64,000 nt of DNA from CAZBME01 sp964645835 (GTDB lineage: Bacteria; Desulfobacterota; Syntrophia; Syntrophales; UBA8958). The notes under the pieces were generated by a model. The model had not been told where the DNA came from. It did not search any database and saw nothing but the letters and a program-made list of their open reading frames with translations. Made by a program: the position numbers and the translations under genes. Shown piece after piece: positions 1 through 8,981 of the stretch. Where the stretch lies: positions 1-64,000 of the forward strand of contig CAZYDG010000092.1 in the NCBI GenBank assembly GCA_964645835.1. Reading direction: 5' to 3'. How positions within the stretch are numbered: the stretch's first letter is position 1; each line of letters opens with the position of its first letter.

Positions 1-135
1 ACTCCACGACAAGAACCACGAACGAGGAAAGCGAACATCCGCCGCTCACCTCCTGCTCTTAAATGACCCTCCATTCAAGAACAGTAAAAGCGGACAAGTC
101 ATTTGCTACAAAACCGGACAAGTCTATTTACTCTC
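1..135. mobile_element. Possible insertion-sequence edge
   Basis: The first 66 bases read as the last 21 codons of a basic, Arg-rich protein ending in TGA at 64-66. They are followed by two direct copies of CGGACAAGTC at 91-100 and 115-124, separated by an AT-rich stretch. Terminal direct repeats of this kind, just after a transposase or helper gene, are typical of IS21-like or related elements. A single further copy of the decamer lies at 41593-41602. The family is inferred from layout only, because the transposase body is outside the window. Confidence 0.3.
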
Positions 136-155
136 GACATCATAAGTAATTTCTA

Positions 156-185
156 TTGACACATGTCTTGAATCAATGGTACATT
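156..185 (+). promoter_or_regulatory. Candidate sigma-70 promoter for the GntR gene
   Basis: A consensus -35 TTGACA (156-161) is followed after 18 bases by TACATT (180-185) as a possible -10. It lies about 50 bases upstream of the regulator start codon. Confidence 0.4.
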
Positions 186-233
186 TATTGAAACTCGCAA
201 ATGGTCTGATACCTATACCAAGGAGAAAATAAG

Positions 234-974
234 ATGGATTTTCGTCCTATACAAACAAGAAAAATATATGAGGAGGTTGCAGAACAAATCCGGAATCTCA
301 TCTCAAATGGCTCTTTGAAACCGGGAGATAAGCTCTTGTCAGAGAGGGATTTAGCGGAAAAATTGCAGGTCAGCAGAGCATCTGTAAGAGAAGCTTTGCG
401 CGCTTTGGAAATGATGGGTTTAGTTGAAATTAAAGTGGGTGGAGGAACTTTTATTAAAGACACAAAAGATGATGAAATTATCCAACCACTGGCTATGTTT
501 CTTTCCATGGAAAAAGGATCTTTTTTTGAAATATATGAAATACGAAAGATTTTCGAAATTGCATCGGCTCATTTGGCTGCACAAAGGGCTAAACCTGAGG
601 ATATAGCCAAAATAGAACATCACCTTGAGCTAATGAAAGTCGCTATGACAGAGGATGACTCTGAAAAGGGGGAGGGAAACGATGCCGACTTTCATTTTTC
701 TATCGCCGAAGCAACTCATAATGGTTGGCTTCTTCGTCTTCTCATCACGATTGCAGATTCCTTTCATAAATCCATTTCTGTGGCGAGGCAACAATTATAC
801 TTGACACCGGGATATGCTCAAAAGCTAATTGAACAGCACACTAAAATTTTTGAAGCAATCCGTGGCCGGAACCCTTCATTAGCCCAGCGAGCTATGCTAG
901 AACATCTCAGTTTTGCGGAGGGAGCCATGGCAAGGACATTGAAAATTGAACCAGAATTTGAGCTTCTTATCTAA
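234..974 (+). CDS. GntR/FadR-family transcriptional regulator
   Basis: This 246-residue protein has an N-terminal winged helix-turn-helix (about residues 6-75; the recognition region includes LLSERDLAEKLQVSRASVRE) and a C-terminal all-helical FCD effector domain. The probable metal or ligand residues of the FCD domain are Asp150, His154, His202 and His224. A strong AAGGAGA site lies 8 bases before the ATG. The next genes are a GlcD/GlcF oxidase pair, so this is most likely an LldR/GlcC/PdhR-type sensor of a 2-hydroxyacid such as lactate or glycolate. A FadR-type operator palindrome lies in front of the oxidase gene at 1173-1183. The family is clear; the effector is inferred from neighbours. 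Confidence 0.93.
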   Translation: MDFRPIQTRKIYEEVAEQIRNLISNGSLKPGDKLLSERDLAEKLQVSRASVREALRALEMMGLVEIKVGGGTFIKDTKDDEIIQPLAMFLSMEKGSFFEIYEIRKIFEIASAHLAAQRAKPEDIAKIEHHLELMKVAMTEDDSEKGEGNDADFHFSIAEATHNGWLLRLLITIADSFHKSISVARQQLYLTPGYAQKLIEQHTKIFEAIRGRNPSLAQRAMLEHLSFAEGAMARTLKIEPEFELLI

Positions 975-1053
975 ATAACTGATCTTTAAAGCTTGTCTTA
1001 ATTCACAGAAGATAGCTTTGATATTGTCCTGCCCCAACAACACCAAACCAACC

Positions 1054-1078
1054 ATATCAACACAGAAAATGTTGATAT
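1054..1078. repeat. 9-bp inverted repeat after the regulator gene
   Basis: ATATCAACA and TGTTGATAT form a perfect 9-bp stem around a 7-base loop, about 80 bases after the regulator stop codon. No T-run follows, so it is either a weak terminator or a protein-binding palindrome. Confidence 0.4.
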
Positions 1079-1147
1079 AAATAGCTTTCTATAGTTTCAC
1101 AATCCTATATTAATTGTCGATACAAGATACCCGGTCCTAAAAAATGC

Positions 1148-1183
1148 TTGACAAATAATTTCACCAGTGATTTGGTCTGACCA
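1148..1183 (+). promoter_or_regulatory. Candidate promoter and FadR-type operator of the oxidase genes
   Basis: TTGACA at 1148-1153 could be a -35 box. The perfect palindrome TGGTCTGACCA at 1173-1183 fits the FadR-subfamily consensus TNGTNNNACNA and lies where the -10 region would be, so bound regulator would block RNA polymerase. The gene for a regulator of that subfamily lies directly upstream. The operator match is seen in the sequence; the pairing with that regulator is inference. Confidence 0.5.
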
Positions 1184-1304
1184 TTAAAGTGGATCGAATA
1201 ACGTACCAAGAAAATGGTAAGTAAATTGCTGGCAAGTGGTCTTGTTTAAACCAATTTGAGCATTCCATGAGTTATTTTTCATCAAGATGACAGGGGGAAT
1301 TGAA

Positions 1305-2696
1305 ATGTTAGATACAGCAATCATCAAGCAATTGGAAGATATCGTCGGCAGTGGCAATGTGGCAACCAAGAAAGCCGACCTCATGACTTACAGCTACGAT
1401 GCTACAGCCGATATGCCAAGCGAGCTTCCTGACGTGGTGGTCATGCCTGCGACGACGGCAGCAGTGCAAAAGATCGTCTTGCTTGCAAAAGAAAAAAAAC
1501 TTGCCATCTACCCCCGCGGCGCCGGGACAAACTTGAGCGGTGGAACCATACCCATGAAAAAGGGGATCGTCCTCTCCTTTCAGAAAATGGATAAGATCCT
1601 GGAAGTGGACCCGGAAAACCTGACCGCAACTGTACAGGCAGGGGTTGTTATACAGGCCTTGAGCGATGCGATTGCTCCCTATGGTCTCATTTATCCTCCC
1701 GACCCCGGGACGGTTATGGCAGCGACAATGGGAGGCTCCGTAGCAGAATGCGCCGGTGGTTTACGCGGTTTGAAATACGGTGTGACAAAGCACTACATTA
1801 TGGGGATGGAAGTGGTCCTGGCGTCAGGAGAAATTTTCCGTTTTGGCGGAAAGACCGTGAAAAACGTCACTGCCTATGATTTCGCATCGCTGTTTGTGGG
1901 TTCAGAAGGAACTCTGGGGATCATCACCGAGATTATGGCCAAGCTTGTTCCGCCCCCCAAGTATCGAAAGGCAATGCTGGCCAGCTTCAAGCGGCTCGCA
2001 GACGCCGGAAACGCCGTTACGGGGATCGTCAAGGCCTATGTCATCCCGGCTACACTTGAAATTATGGACAAAATGACAATCCAGACCGTGGAAAATTATG
2101 CAAAGGTGGGCCTTCCTAACGATGCAGAAGCCGTGCTACTCATTGAGGTTGACGGAGGCGCCCAGCAACTAGTCGATTCGGAAGCTGAGGCAGTATTGAA
2201 AGTCATCTATGAGAACAACGGCGACGTGAAAATAGCCCAGTCCGATGCCGAAAGGGATCTGCTATGGGCCGCCAGAAGAGCCGCACTGCCTGCCCTGGCC
2301 CAACTCAGCCCCACCACCGTCCTCGAAGATGCCACAGTGCCCAGGAACCGCATCACCGAAATGCTCATTGCCGTTCAACAAATCGCTGAAAAGTACCAAC
2401 TCAGGATCGGCACCTTCGGGCATGCAGGTGACGGGAATCTACATCCGACTATCCTGGCTGACGCGAGAAACAAAGAGGAAATGGAGCGCGTGCATCAGGC
2501 TGTGGATGAAATATTTGCGGCCGCCCTCAAGCTGGGGGGAACACTGTCCGGCGAGCACGGAATCGGTATGGCGAAAATGAAATACCTTAAAAGTGAGCTT
2601 GGCGAAAGCGGTCTTAATCTCATAAGAAGGGTTAAGGAGGCCCTTGATCCCGACTACCAGCTAAATCCGGCTAAGATGGTCCCCGTGAAAGGCTGA
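1305..2696 (+). CDS. glcD: FAD-binding 2-hydroxyacid oxidase, GlcD-like
   Basis: This 463-residue flavoprotein belongs to the glycolate/D-lactate oxidase family (FAD_binding_4 plus FAD-linked oxidase C-terminal domain). Visible family signatures are the Gly-rich FAD-pocket region PRGAGTNLSGGT, the segment MGGSVAECAGGLRGLKYG, the HAGDGNLHP motif and the C-terminal SGEHGIG motif. I prefer the ATG at 1305 because AGGGGG lies 8 bases upstream; an in-frame ATG at 1287 lacks a comparable site. The next gene encodes an Fe-S partner, so the pair probably passes electrons from a 2-hydroxyacid to the quinone pool or an electron-transfer protein. The exact substrate (glycolate, lactate or another) cannot be read from the sequence. 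Confidence 0.93.
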   Translation: MLDTAIIKQLEDIVGSGNVATKKADLMTYSYDATADMPSELPDVVVMPATTAAVQKIVLLAKEKKLAIYPRGAGTNLSGGTIPMKKGIVLSFQKMDKILEVDPENLTATVQAGVVIQALSDAIAPYGLIYPPDPGTVMAATMGGSVAECAGGLRGLKYGVTKHYIMGMEVVLASGEIFRFGGKTVKNVTAYDFASLFVGSEGTLGIITEIMAKLVPPPKYRKAMLASFKRLADAGNAVTGIVKAYVIPATLEIMDKMTIQTVENYAKVGLPNDAEAVLLIEVDGGAQQLVDSEAEAVLKVIYENNGDVKIAQSDAERDLLWAARRAALPALAQLSPTTVLEDATVPRNRITEMLIAVQQIAEKYQLRIGTFGHAGDGNLHPTILADARNKEEMERVHQAVDEIFAAALKLGGTLSGEHGIGMAKMKYLKSELGESGLNLIRRVKEALDPDYQLNPAKMVPVKG

Positions 2697-2700
2697 TGAT

Positions 2701-4018
2701 ATGAAAATGACGCCTTACGACAAACTGGAAGAAGTGCAGGACGCCTTGGTGAAATGCATGAAGTGTGGCAATTGCATGGCTGTCTGCCCCGTCTATCTGA
2801 CGGAAAAGCAGGAAGGGGCTTATGCGAGAGGTAAGCTGTCCATTGGTGAAGCACTTTTGAAAGGCGAACTCGATCAAAAAGACGAAGATGTGCAGGAAAA
2901 GCTGTTCAACTGTTTGATCTGCACCTCGTGCATGCAAAACTGCCCCTGCGGGGTGGACGTCTGCAAGATTATACTTTCGCTCCGCGCCGCCCTGGCCCGG
3001 GAAACAGGGCTTCATCCACTCAAGAAGATGATTTTCGGAGCTTTGAAAAACCAACCCTTTTTCGATAAAGCCCTCAAAGCCGGAGCTGCCTTACAATGGA
3101 TCGGTCTGCGCAAGCTCCCCGGAAATACAGGCTATGAACCCCGTTTCACTATGGGTCTTTCAATGAAGAGGATTTTTCCGGGGCTGGCAGCAGCCTCTTT
3201 TCGTGATCAAGTCCCGGAACTCATTAAAGCGAAGAGCAGCAAAACGAAGGCTGCCTTTTTTACCGGTTGCGCTTTCAACTACATCTTTCCCGATGTGGCC
3301 CATGACGTCGTCGAGGTCTTGAAGAAAAACGACGCGGAGATCATTATACCGAAAGGGCAGCAGTGCTGCGGTATTGCTGTCTTCGCCCATGGAGACATTG
3401 CCAGCGCGAGGGAGTTGGCGCGCAAGAACATCGACGTCATGGAGAAGACCGATGCCGATTACATCATAACCGCGTGCGGATCATGCGGTGAGTCCTGGGC
3501 AATATGGTTTCAGAGAACTCCTTTCAGAAGACCCCCTGTACGGTCCCAAGGCCGAATACTGGAAGATCCGGACCCATGATATTTCAACTTTCCTGACCAA
3601 GGTTATCGATTACAAGAAACCAACGGGGCGCGTGGAGACAACTGTCACGTACCACGACCCATGTCATTTGAAAAAAGTGATGAAGGTTTTTTCGGAACCA
3701 CGTGCCATCTTGAACGCCATTCCCGGCATTACCCTGAAAGAGATGTTAAAGCCCGATGCCTGCTGCGGAAGTGGTGGTTCTTACACCATTACACATCCAG
3801 AAACCTCCATGGCAATCACCGGCCGCAAAATGGCTGATATAAAGAATACGGGGTCCGACGGAGTCATTACGGGATGCCCGGGCTGCATGATGCAGTTATC
3901 CGAAGGCCTCACGAATTCAGGACAGTATCAGGTTGCAAGTCATTACATTTCACTTCTGGCCAGATCATACCGCGAAGCCAGAAAGGGCAAGACAAAGGAA
4001 GTCAGACAGGTTGCCTGA
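2701..4018 (+). pseudogene. glcF: Fe-S oxidase subunit, GlcF-like, with frameshift
   Basis: Two overlapping reading frames (2701-3579 and from about 3488 to 4018) together make one GlcF-type protein of about 438 residues. The N-terminal part has two ferredoxin-like clusters (CMKCGNCMAVCP and CLICTSCMQNCP). Two cysteine-rich heterodisulfide-reductase-type domains follow, with QQCCG in the first frame and DACCGSG in the second. The frame changes just after the conserved GSCG motif. Removing one G from the GGG at 3497-3499 joins the halves smoothly as GSCGESWQYGFRELL. It starts 4 bases after the GlcD stop, so the two form an operon. If the extra base is real the protein is broken; a sequencing error is equally possible. 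Confidence 0.85.
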
Positions 4019-4171
4019 ATAATTCAAAATTAAGGCTGGACTTGATGGCAGTGAAGTCTAGCGACTCGAAACATAAGTTGCGCGGCAAGCCAATTAATAA
4101 AAAGCATTATGTATAATATGCACTTATATCATAAAAATATATTATAAAGTTGATTTACCAGATTTAATCTT

Positions 4172-5833
4172 CTAACGTATCTTTGTAAATTCATAATGAC
4201 CTGCCGGGATTTCGATGCTTTGCCAAACCATCTTAGAGCCATTTATTGTTATTTTATAAGGCGAACGGTCTCCGATATCAGTTCCCGGTATTCCGCTTAT
4301 TGAAAGGGTGCTTCCCGCAAGTTTATATTTAAAATTAAATTTCATGCTGTCTCGTTCTGAAAAGCCACCTGTCGTCCATATTCCTGAACCTCCGCTAAAT
4401 GTCCATTGATTCATCAACGTTCCTGTGCCCATCTTCCAGACACCTTCTACCCCGGCTACTGCAACAGGAGTTGTTTCAACTACTTTGGGAGTTACGGGTT
4501 TCTTTTCTGCATCGGCAACCTTCTTATTTAATACCGTGGTTTCCGTTTCTGCATACAGAAGATCTGGTGCAGTGCAGGAAGCGATAACCTGCAATTTTAG
4601 TTTGCACGATGCGTCCTTTGGCTCAATTTTCCATTCTCCACCTTTGAGAATTCCTTTGGCAGGAAGAGTTCCCACGGTCTGAACAGCATTTATGCCTGCC
4701 AAGCTGCATCCTGATATATTAAGCTTCATTTCCACATTGCCAAACGCGATGTTCGCATAGTTGGAAATATTCCCCATTACATGGAATCCATCTTCTTTTT
4801 CCTGGATCATTATTTTGGGTCTCATGGCAGAAAATGATGCTCGCCACATAGTGTAGACGGCTCGAATTGCATGATTAATAATTGGTTGTGGATTGTCGAA
4901 AAAAAATTCCAGCTTCGAGCGAGTTAGAGTCGCGGCCTCAACAGCCAGGTGTGATGCCTCATCTGCTTGGATATCCACCGGTTTATCAAAAGTGCTGCGG
5001 CCATTCTTCCATGTAGTTTCGTATCCACTTAGAGAATATGGGCCGGGGTTAACAGTTGTCTCCCAAGCGATGTGGCTTGAGGTTTGCGTGACGAAAGGAG
5101 TCGTTCCGTTGTAGTACCAGGGATCGAACCAGTCCTCTCCTCTCTCTAAATAACGTTCAATGTCATTTCGGAAATTATTACTTAGGGATTTAATGGGCGA
5201 AAGATAACTCAGCTTATCAGAACCCTTGATATCGTCAGATATGTAAACGCTACCCTCATATTTTGTTCCTTTATGTTTTTCAAGTTGATCTTTCAGTAAC
5301 TTTTGAGCCGATGTCTTGTACATGCCTACAACATGCATAGGGCAGTGCATATCAGCGAGGAAATGGGCACTCCAGGCTGCTGCCTGCGGTACAGAAGTCC
5401 TCTTGTTAGTCAGCATCCCTTCTGATAAGTAGCGAAAATATTTGCCGACTGCCAAAGGGCCATTGCCTTCCGTTGTGACAGGATTATAATAATGCCATGA
5501 AAATGGCGAGTTTCCCTTCGCATCCGGCCCAGGGCCATCAATTAGCGAAACATCCGGAATCACGCCGTAGCCTGAACCTGTATACTCAAGATTAGCCCAG
5601 TTAACGCCCTCATGGGCGAGGATATCTTCCAGCCTGGGGAATAATTTGGGATCAAAAGCCGAATCTGCAGCCAAGAGACGGTAAGCCTCACTTATGATAT
5701 GCTGGTGCGTCTGTGCAGGGGAAAGGACACCCCATGATAAGGCGCAAGGGGGTGCACTTATCAAGTTTAATAAAAAAACGATGCTTGCAAGAACCATAAA
5801 AGGTTTTGGTAATGTTCCCCGTTTACCGTTCAT
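4172..5833 (-). CDS. Exported zinc-dependent phospholipase C/S1-P1 nuclease-like protein
   Basis: This 553-residue protein has an N-terminal signal sequence (hydrophobic core about residues 13-27, then SAPPCALSWG). The next 300 residues resemble the all-helical zinc-dependent phospholipase C/S1-P1 nuclease fold, with spaced metal-ligand candidates in HQHIISEAYR, ILAHEGVNW, FSWHYYNP and AHFLADMHCPMHVVG. A middle segment (about 345-430) looks like a beta-rich domain, and the last 100 residues form a separate beta-rich domain ending HYEFTKIR. The substrate could be phospholipid or nucleic acid. It is transcribed alone, convergent with the oxidase operon. Confidence 0.7.
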   Translation of the reverse strand: MNGKRGTLPKPFMVLASIVFLLNLISAPPCALSWGVLSPAQTHQHIISEAYRLLAADSAFDPKLFPRLEDILAHEGVNWANLEYTGSGYGVIPDVSLIDGPGPDAKGNSPFSWHYYNPVTTEGNGPLAVGKYFRYLSEGMLTNKRTSVPQAAAWSAHFLADMHCPMHVVGMYKTSAQKLLKDQLEKHKGTKYEGSVYISDDIKGSDKLSYLSPIKSLSNNFRNDIERYLERGEDWFDPWYYNGTTPFVTQTSSHIAWETTVNPGPYSLSGYETTWKNGRSTFDKPVDIQADEASHLAVEAATLTRSKLEFFFDNPQPIINHAIRAVYTMWRASFSAMRPKIMIQEKEDGFHVMGNISNYANIAFGNVEMKLNISGCSLAGINAVQTVGTLPAKGILKGGEWKIEPKDASCKLKLQVIASCTAPDLLYAETETTVLNKKVADAEKKPVTPKVVETTPVAVAGVEGVWKMGTGTLMNQWTFSGGSGIWTTGGFSERDSMKFNFKYKLAGSTLSISGIPGTDIGDRSPYKITINGSKMVWQSIEIPAGHYEFTKIR

Positions 5834-5881
5834 AGTGTTGTCTCCTCATGTTTTTCATCGTCTTTAACATCAGGCATGGAC

Positions 5882-6277
5882 TCATTTATTGTCTACAATA
5901 GCCATAGTACAGCGTGATATGCAAATCATATTACCTTTTTCATCTGTAACCCGGATATCCCAGATACTGGCGGCACGGCCAATATGCACAGGTGTTGCTG
6001 TCGCGGTGAGAATACCTTCTCTCTTGGGTCGAATATGGTTAGCGTTTATTTCAAGGCCAACGGCATGCTGTTTTTCCTGGTCGATATTCATAACGGCACC
6101 CATGGTTGCCGCCGTTTCAGCAAGTACAACAGATACCCCACCATGAAGAGAGCCCCATGGATGATGAGTTTTTGGAGTCACAGGCATGGTTAAAACGATC
6201 TTTTCCTTCGTTACTTCCCGGTGTTCTATCCCCAGAAGTTCCATAACGGTTCCCTTGAAATTCTTAAGATCTGTCAT
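5882..6277 (-). CDS. PaaI-family hotdog thioesterase
   Basis: A 131-residue single hotdog-domain protein. The segment HPWGSLHGGVSVVLAETAA carries the HGG signature and the acidic residue on the following helix expected of PaaI/YdiI-type acyl-CoA thioesterases. A GGAGA ribosome-binding site precedes the ATG. It lies 48 bases upstream of the phospholipase-like gene on the same strand, so the two may be co-transcribed. The acyl-CoA substrate is unknown. Confidence 0.88.
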   Translation of the reverse strand: MTDLKNFKGTVMELLGIEHREVTKEKIVLTMPVTPKTHHPWGSLHGGVSVVLAETAATMGAVMNIDQEKQHAVGLEINANHIRPKREGILTATATPVHIGRAASIWDIRVTDEKGNMICISRCTMAIVDNK

Positions 6278-6693
6278 ATTCTCTCCTTTTTAACAAAAAT
6301 CTGTTATGGAAGAATTCCTGTCATTAATTCCCGCCATTAATTCCTGGCAGTGCTTCCACTGTAACAAACCACAAGCAGGCTGTTAAACGATGATCAACCA
6401 AACTCTCGCCGGCTAAAACAGCCGCACGCAGACGCAATGATAATAATTTGAAGTGTAGCATGAACGAAGGAGAATTGCATGCTACTGTTGGGATAACGCA
6501 ATCATGGAGAGTTTTTCCATTTGCACTATATTATACGAAATACCCAAATGAAAAAAAACGATTGATTATCATAGGGACAGCAGTGGCTACATTTGTCTTT
6601 TTTTTCAACCATCTCTTTCGGTTTAGACCAGATCGTTGAAAACGAAGGATATTCTTTGTAACATTACACAGAAGAAGTGCACCCTAAAATCAA
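6278..6693. other. Intergenic region without a convincing gene
   Basis: About 400 bases between a leftward thioesterase gene and a rightward promoter. One 63-codon frame (6448-6639) has neither a good ribosome-binding site nor a protein-like composition. A short piece near 6376-6390 (GCAGGCTGTTAAACG) resembles one end of the palindromic repeat described at 12487. Confidence 0.5.
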
Positions 6694-6722
6694 TTGACAC
6701 TTGGAACTGTTCTCCATATAGT
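6694..6722 (+). promoter_or_regulatory. Strong sigma-70-type promoter
   Basis: TTGACA (6694-6699), a 17-base spacer and TATAGT (6717-6722) form a near-consensus promoter. It lies about 60 bases upstream of the small secreted repeat protein and is one of the best promoter matches in the window. Confidence 0.7.
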
Positions 6723-6784
6723 CTTGCCATAGATCGTCAAATCTTTATCGACTCATTATATCGAACAGTTAAAAGGAGGTCATC

Positions 6785-7273
6785 ATGTCGAACAGGAAAA
6801 ATAGTCTAGCGGTGATTCCGGTGGTACTGTTGGCTTTGTTAATCGGCTTTTCATCATCCGCGTGGGGTGACATGTTGGAAAAGGCCTCCGTCAACGGGAA
6901 ATATTCCCAGCTGATTCAGGAACTCAAATGTCCGGCCGACCAGGCTAAGTACGGCCACTTTAAAGATTACGGCTGGTGGGGCGGCGGCCCCTGGTGCGGC
7001 CAGCAAGGGAAAGCGGGCTATTGGGTCTGGGTAGCCCCCATCTGGTATGTCTGGGCCGGAAAGGGGACCACTTCCAACATTCCGGAGAACGCCTCCGTCA
7101 ACGGGAAGTATTCTCATTTGATTCAGGAACTCAACTGCCCGGCTGATAAGGCCAAGTACGGCCACTTTAAAGATTACGGCTGGTGGGGCGGCGGCCCCTG
7201 GTGCGGCCAACAGGGAAAAGCGGGCTATTGGGTATGGGTGGCCCCCACCTGGTATGTCTGGAAAAACAAGTAG
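6785..7273 (+). CDS. Small secreted Trp/Gly-rich protein with two near-identical 69-residue repeats
   Basis: This 162-residue protein has a signal peptide (likely cleavage after AWG, residue 28). It is otherwise two tandem units starting at residues 34 and 103. Over 57 aligned residues the units differ at only four positions. Each unit holds a short helix-like start (NGKYS.LIQEL), a CPAD motif, a GWWGGGPWCG core and a WVWVAP..WYVW end, so there are two cysteines per unit. The DNA period is 207 bases, from 6884 to 7091, and long blocks are identical, which indicates recent duplication. It has a consensus promoter and an AAAGGAGG site, so it is probably well expressed. I do not recognise the family; the aromatic-rich repeat suggests a cell-surface or ligand-binding role, which is a guess. 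Confidence 0.85.
   Translation: MSNRKNSLAVIPVVLLALLIGFSSSAWGDMLEKASVNGKYSQLIQELKCPADQAKYGHFKDYGWWGGGPWCGQQGKAGYWVWVAPIWYVWAGKGTTSNIPENASVNGKYSHLIQELNCPADKAKYGHFKDYGWWGGGPWCGQQGKAGYWVWVAPTWYVWKNK
6884..7261 (+). repeat. In-frame tandem duplication, 207-bp period
   Basis: The unit starting GCCTCCGTCAACGGG at 6884 is repeated at 7091. The second halves of the two units (from the KYGHFKDYGWW segment onward) are almost base-for-base identical. The duplication lies inside the secreted-protein gene. Confidence 0.85.
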
Positions 7274-7282
7274 TGCAATTGA

Positions 7283-8962
7283 ATGTTCTTACCGACGACT
7301 GCGGTTGAGCTTGAGGCTTTGGGTTGGGACCGTCCCGATGTAATTCTAATCACGGGAGACGCTTATATCGACAGTCCCCACATGGGTGTTGCAGTCATTG
7401 GGAAATACCTGCTCAAACATGGTTTCAAAACGGCCGTTATTGCCCAACCCACCCTTGGCAGCGGCGATGATATCAAGCGCCTGGGGGAACCGCGATTATT
7501 CTGGGGGGTCACTGCCGGCGCCATTGATTCGATGGTCGCCAATTACACGGCCACCCGCAAATTTCGGCACGAAGACGACTATTCTCCCGGCGGCCGGAAC
7601 GTCAGACCAAATCGAGCCACTATCGCCTATACGAACCTCATTCGCCAATATTTCAAGAACACAAAACCCATCGTACTAGGCGGCATCGAAGCAAGCCTGC
7701 GCCGGATTGCCCATTATGACTACTGGGATAACTCCATTCGCCGTTCCATTTTATTCGATACGAAGGCGGATATTATCGCATATGGCATGGCGGAGAAAAC
7801 GGTTGTTGCTTTAGCCCGCTCCATCGACACGGGAAGAGATTGGCGGCTCATCCCCGGAATATGCTATATCTCCTCAACGCCAAACGGTGACTACACGGTT
7901 CTCCCCGCCTATGAAGAAGTCGTTTCACGAAAGGAATCATTTCGTGAAATGTCCAAAGTCTTTTACGCCAAAGCGGATCTAACGGCCAAGGGGTTCGTCC
8001 AGCAACACGGCGACCGGTTCCTTGTCCATACACCACCTCAAACACTCATAACAGCGGAAGAGCTGGATGAAATCTTGAACCTTGATTTCGAGCGGGATGT
8101 TCACCCGTATTATAAAACGGGCGAGATCAGGGCACTGGAGACCATCAAGCAATCCATAACCACCCATCGCGGCTGTTTCGGCTCGTGCAACTTTTGCTCC
8201 ATCGCCGTTCATCAGGGACGAAGGATCGTCTCGCGCAGCATCGGCTCCATTCTGGCGGAAGTATCACGTATAGCGAAAAAGCCGGGGTTCAACGGGATTA
8301 TTTACGATGTCGGAGGCCCTACGGCCAATATGTACGGCACCCAGTGCAGGAAAGGTTGGACCTGTAAGGACAAGCGGTGCCTAATGCCCAAACCGTGCCC
8401 TAATCTGGAATACGGCCACGGGACACAAATGGCTCTCCTTCAGAAGATCAGAAATGCCTCAGGCATTAAAAAAGTGTTTGTCACATCAGGGATCCGGCCC
8501 GACCTGGTCATGGCCGACTTCAAAAACGGGAAGAGCTACATCGACCAGCTTGTCAAATACCATGTGTCCGGACAAATAAAACTCGCACCGGAACATTCGG
8601 AACCCGACATCCTGAGCCTGATGAACAAGCCCCCCATCAAGGCCATGATGCAATTCAAGGCTGCCTTCGACAAGATCTGCAACCTTCTGGATAAGCGTTA
8701 TTACATGACCTATTACCTCATTGCGGGCCATCCGGGTTGTACGATGGATCATATGCGCCGCCTGAAAAAATTTCTTTCCATCACGCTCCGGGCCGCACCG
8801 GAACAGGTCCAGATATTCACCCCAACGCCGTCAATCCTTTCGACGGCCATGTACTACTGTGAGACGGATATGACGGGAAAAAGAATCTTCTGTGAGAAGA
8901 GCCCGGCGGGAATGCAAAGACAAAGGAATATTCTCAAAAAATTTGAAGGCAAGAGGAGTTGA
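7283..8962 (+). CDS. ygiQ: YgiQ-family radical SAM protein
   Basis: This 559-residue protein starts with the typical YgiQ N-terminus (LPTTAVELEALGWDRPDVI). It has the radical SAM 4Fe-4S motif at Cys298, Cys302 and Cys305 (CFGSCNFC). A second cysteine cluster (TQCRKGWTCKDKRCLMPKPCP) follows, as in other YgiQ proteins. The family is widespread but its reaction is not established. It starts 10 bases after the secreted repeat protein, so it is probably read from the same promoter, an unexpected partner. Length fits the short YgiQ forms (some are about 700 residues). Confidence 0.92.
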   Translation: MFLPTTAVELEALGWDRPDVILITGDAYIDSPHMGVAVIGKYLLKHGFKTAVIAQPTLGSGDDIKRLGEPRLFWGVTAGAIDSMVANYTATRKFRHEDDYSPGGRNVRPNRATIAYTNLIRQYFKNTKPIVLGGIEASLRRIAHYDYWDNSIRRSILFDTKADIIAYGMAEKTVVALARSIDTGRDWRLIPGICYISSTPNGDYTVLPAYEEVVSRKESFREMSKVFYAKADLTAKGFVQQHGDRFLVHTPPQTLITAEELDEILNLDFERDVHPYYKTGEIRALETIKQSITTHRGCFGSCNFCSIAVHQGRRIVSRSIGSILAEVSRIAKKPGFNGIIYDVGGPTANMYGTQCRKGWTCKDKRCLMPKPCPNLEYGHGTQMALLQKIRNASGIKKVFVTSGIRPDLVMADFKNGKSYIDQLVKYHVSGQIKLAPEHSEPDILSLMNKPPIKAMMQFKAAFDKICNLLDKRYYMTYYLIAGHPGCTMDHMRRLKKFLSITLRAAPEQVQIFTPTPSILSTAMYYCETDMTGKRIFCEKSPAGMQRQRNILKKFEGKRS

Positions 8963-8981
8963 CAAGAATTCCAGGGTTGCT

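Noticed and set aside
6448..6639. A 63-codon plus-strand frame in an intergenic region
   Set aside because: Weak start context and no recognisable composition or neighbour relation.
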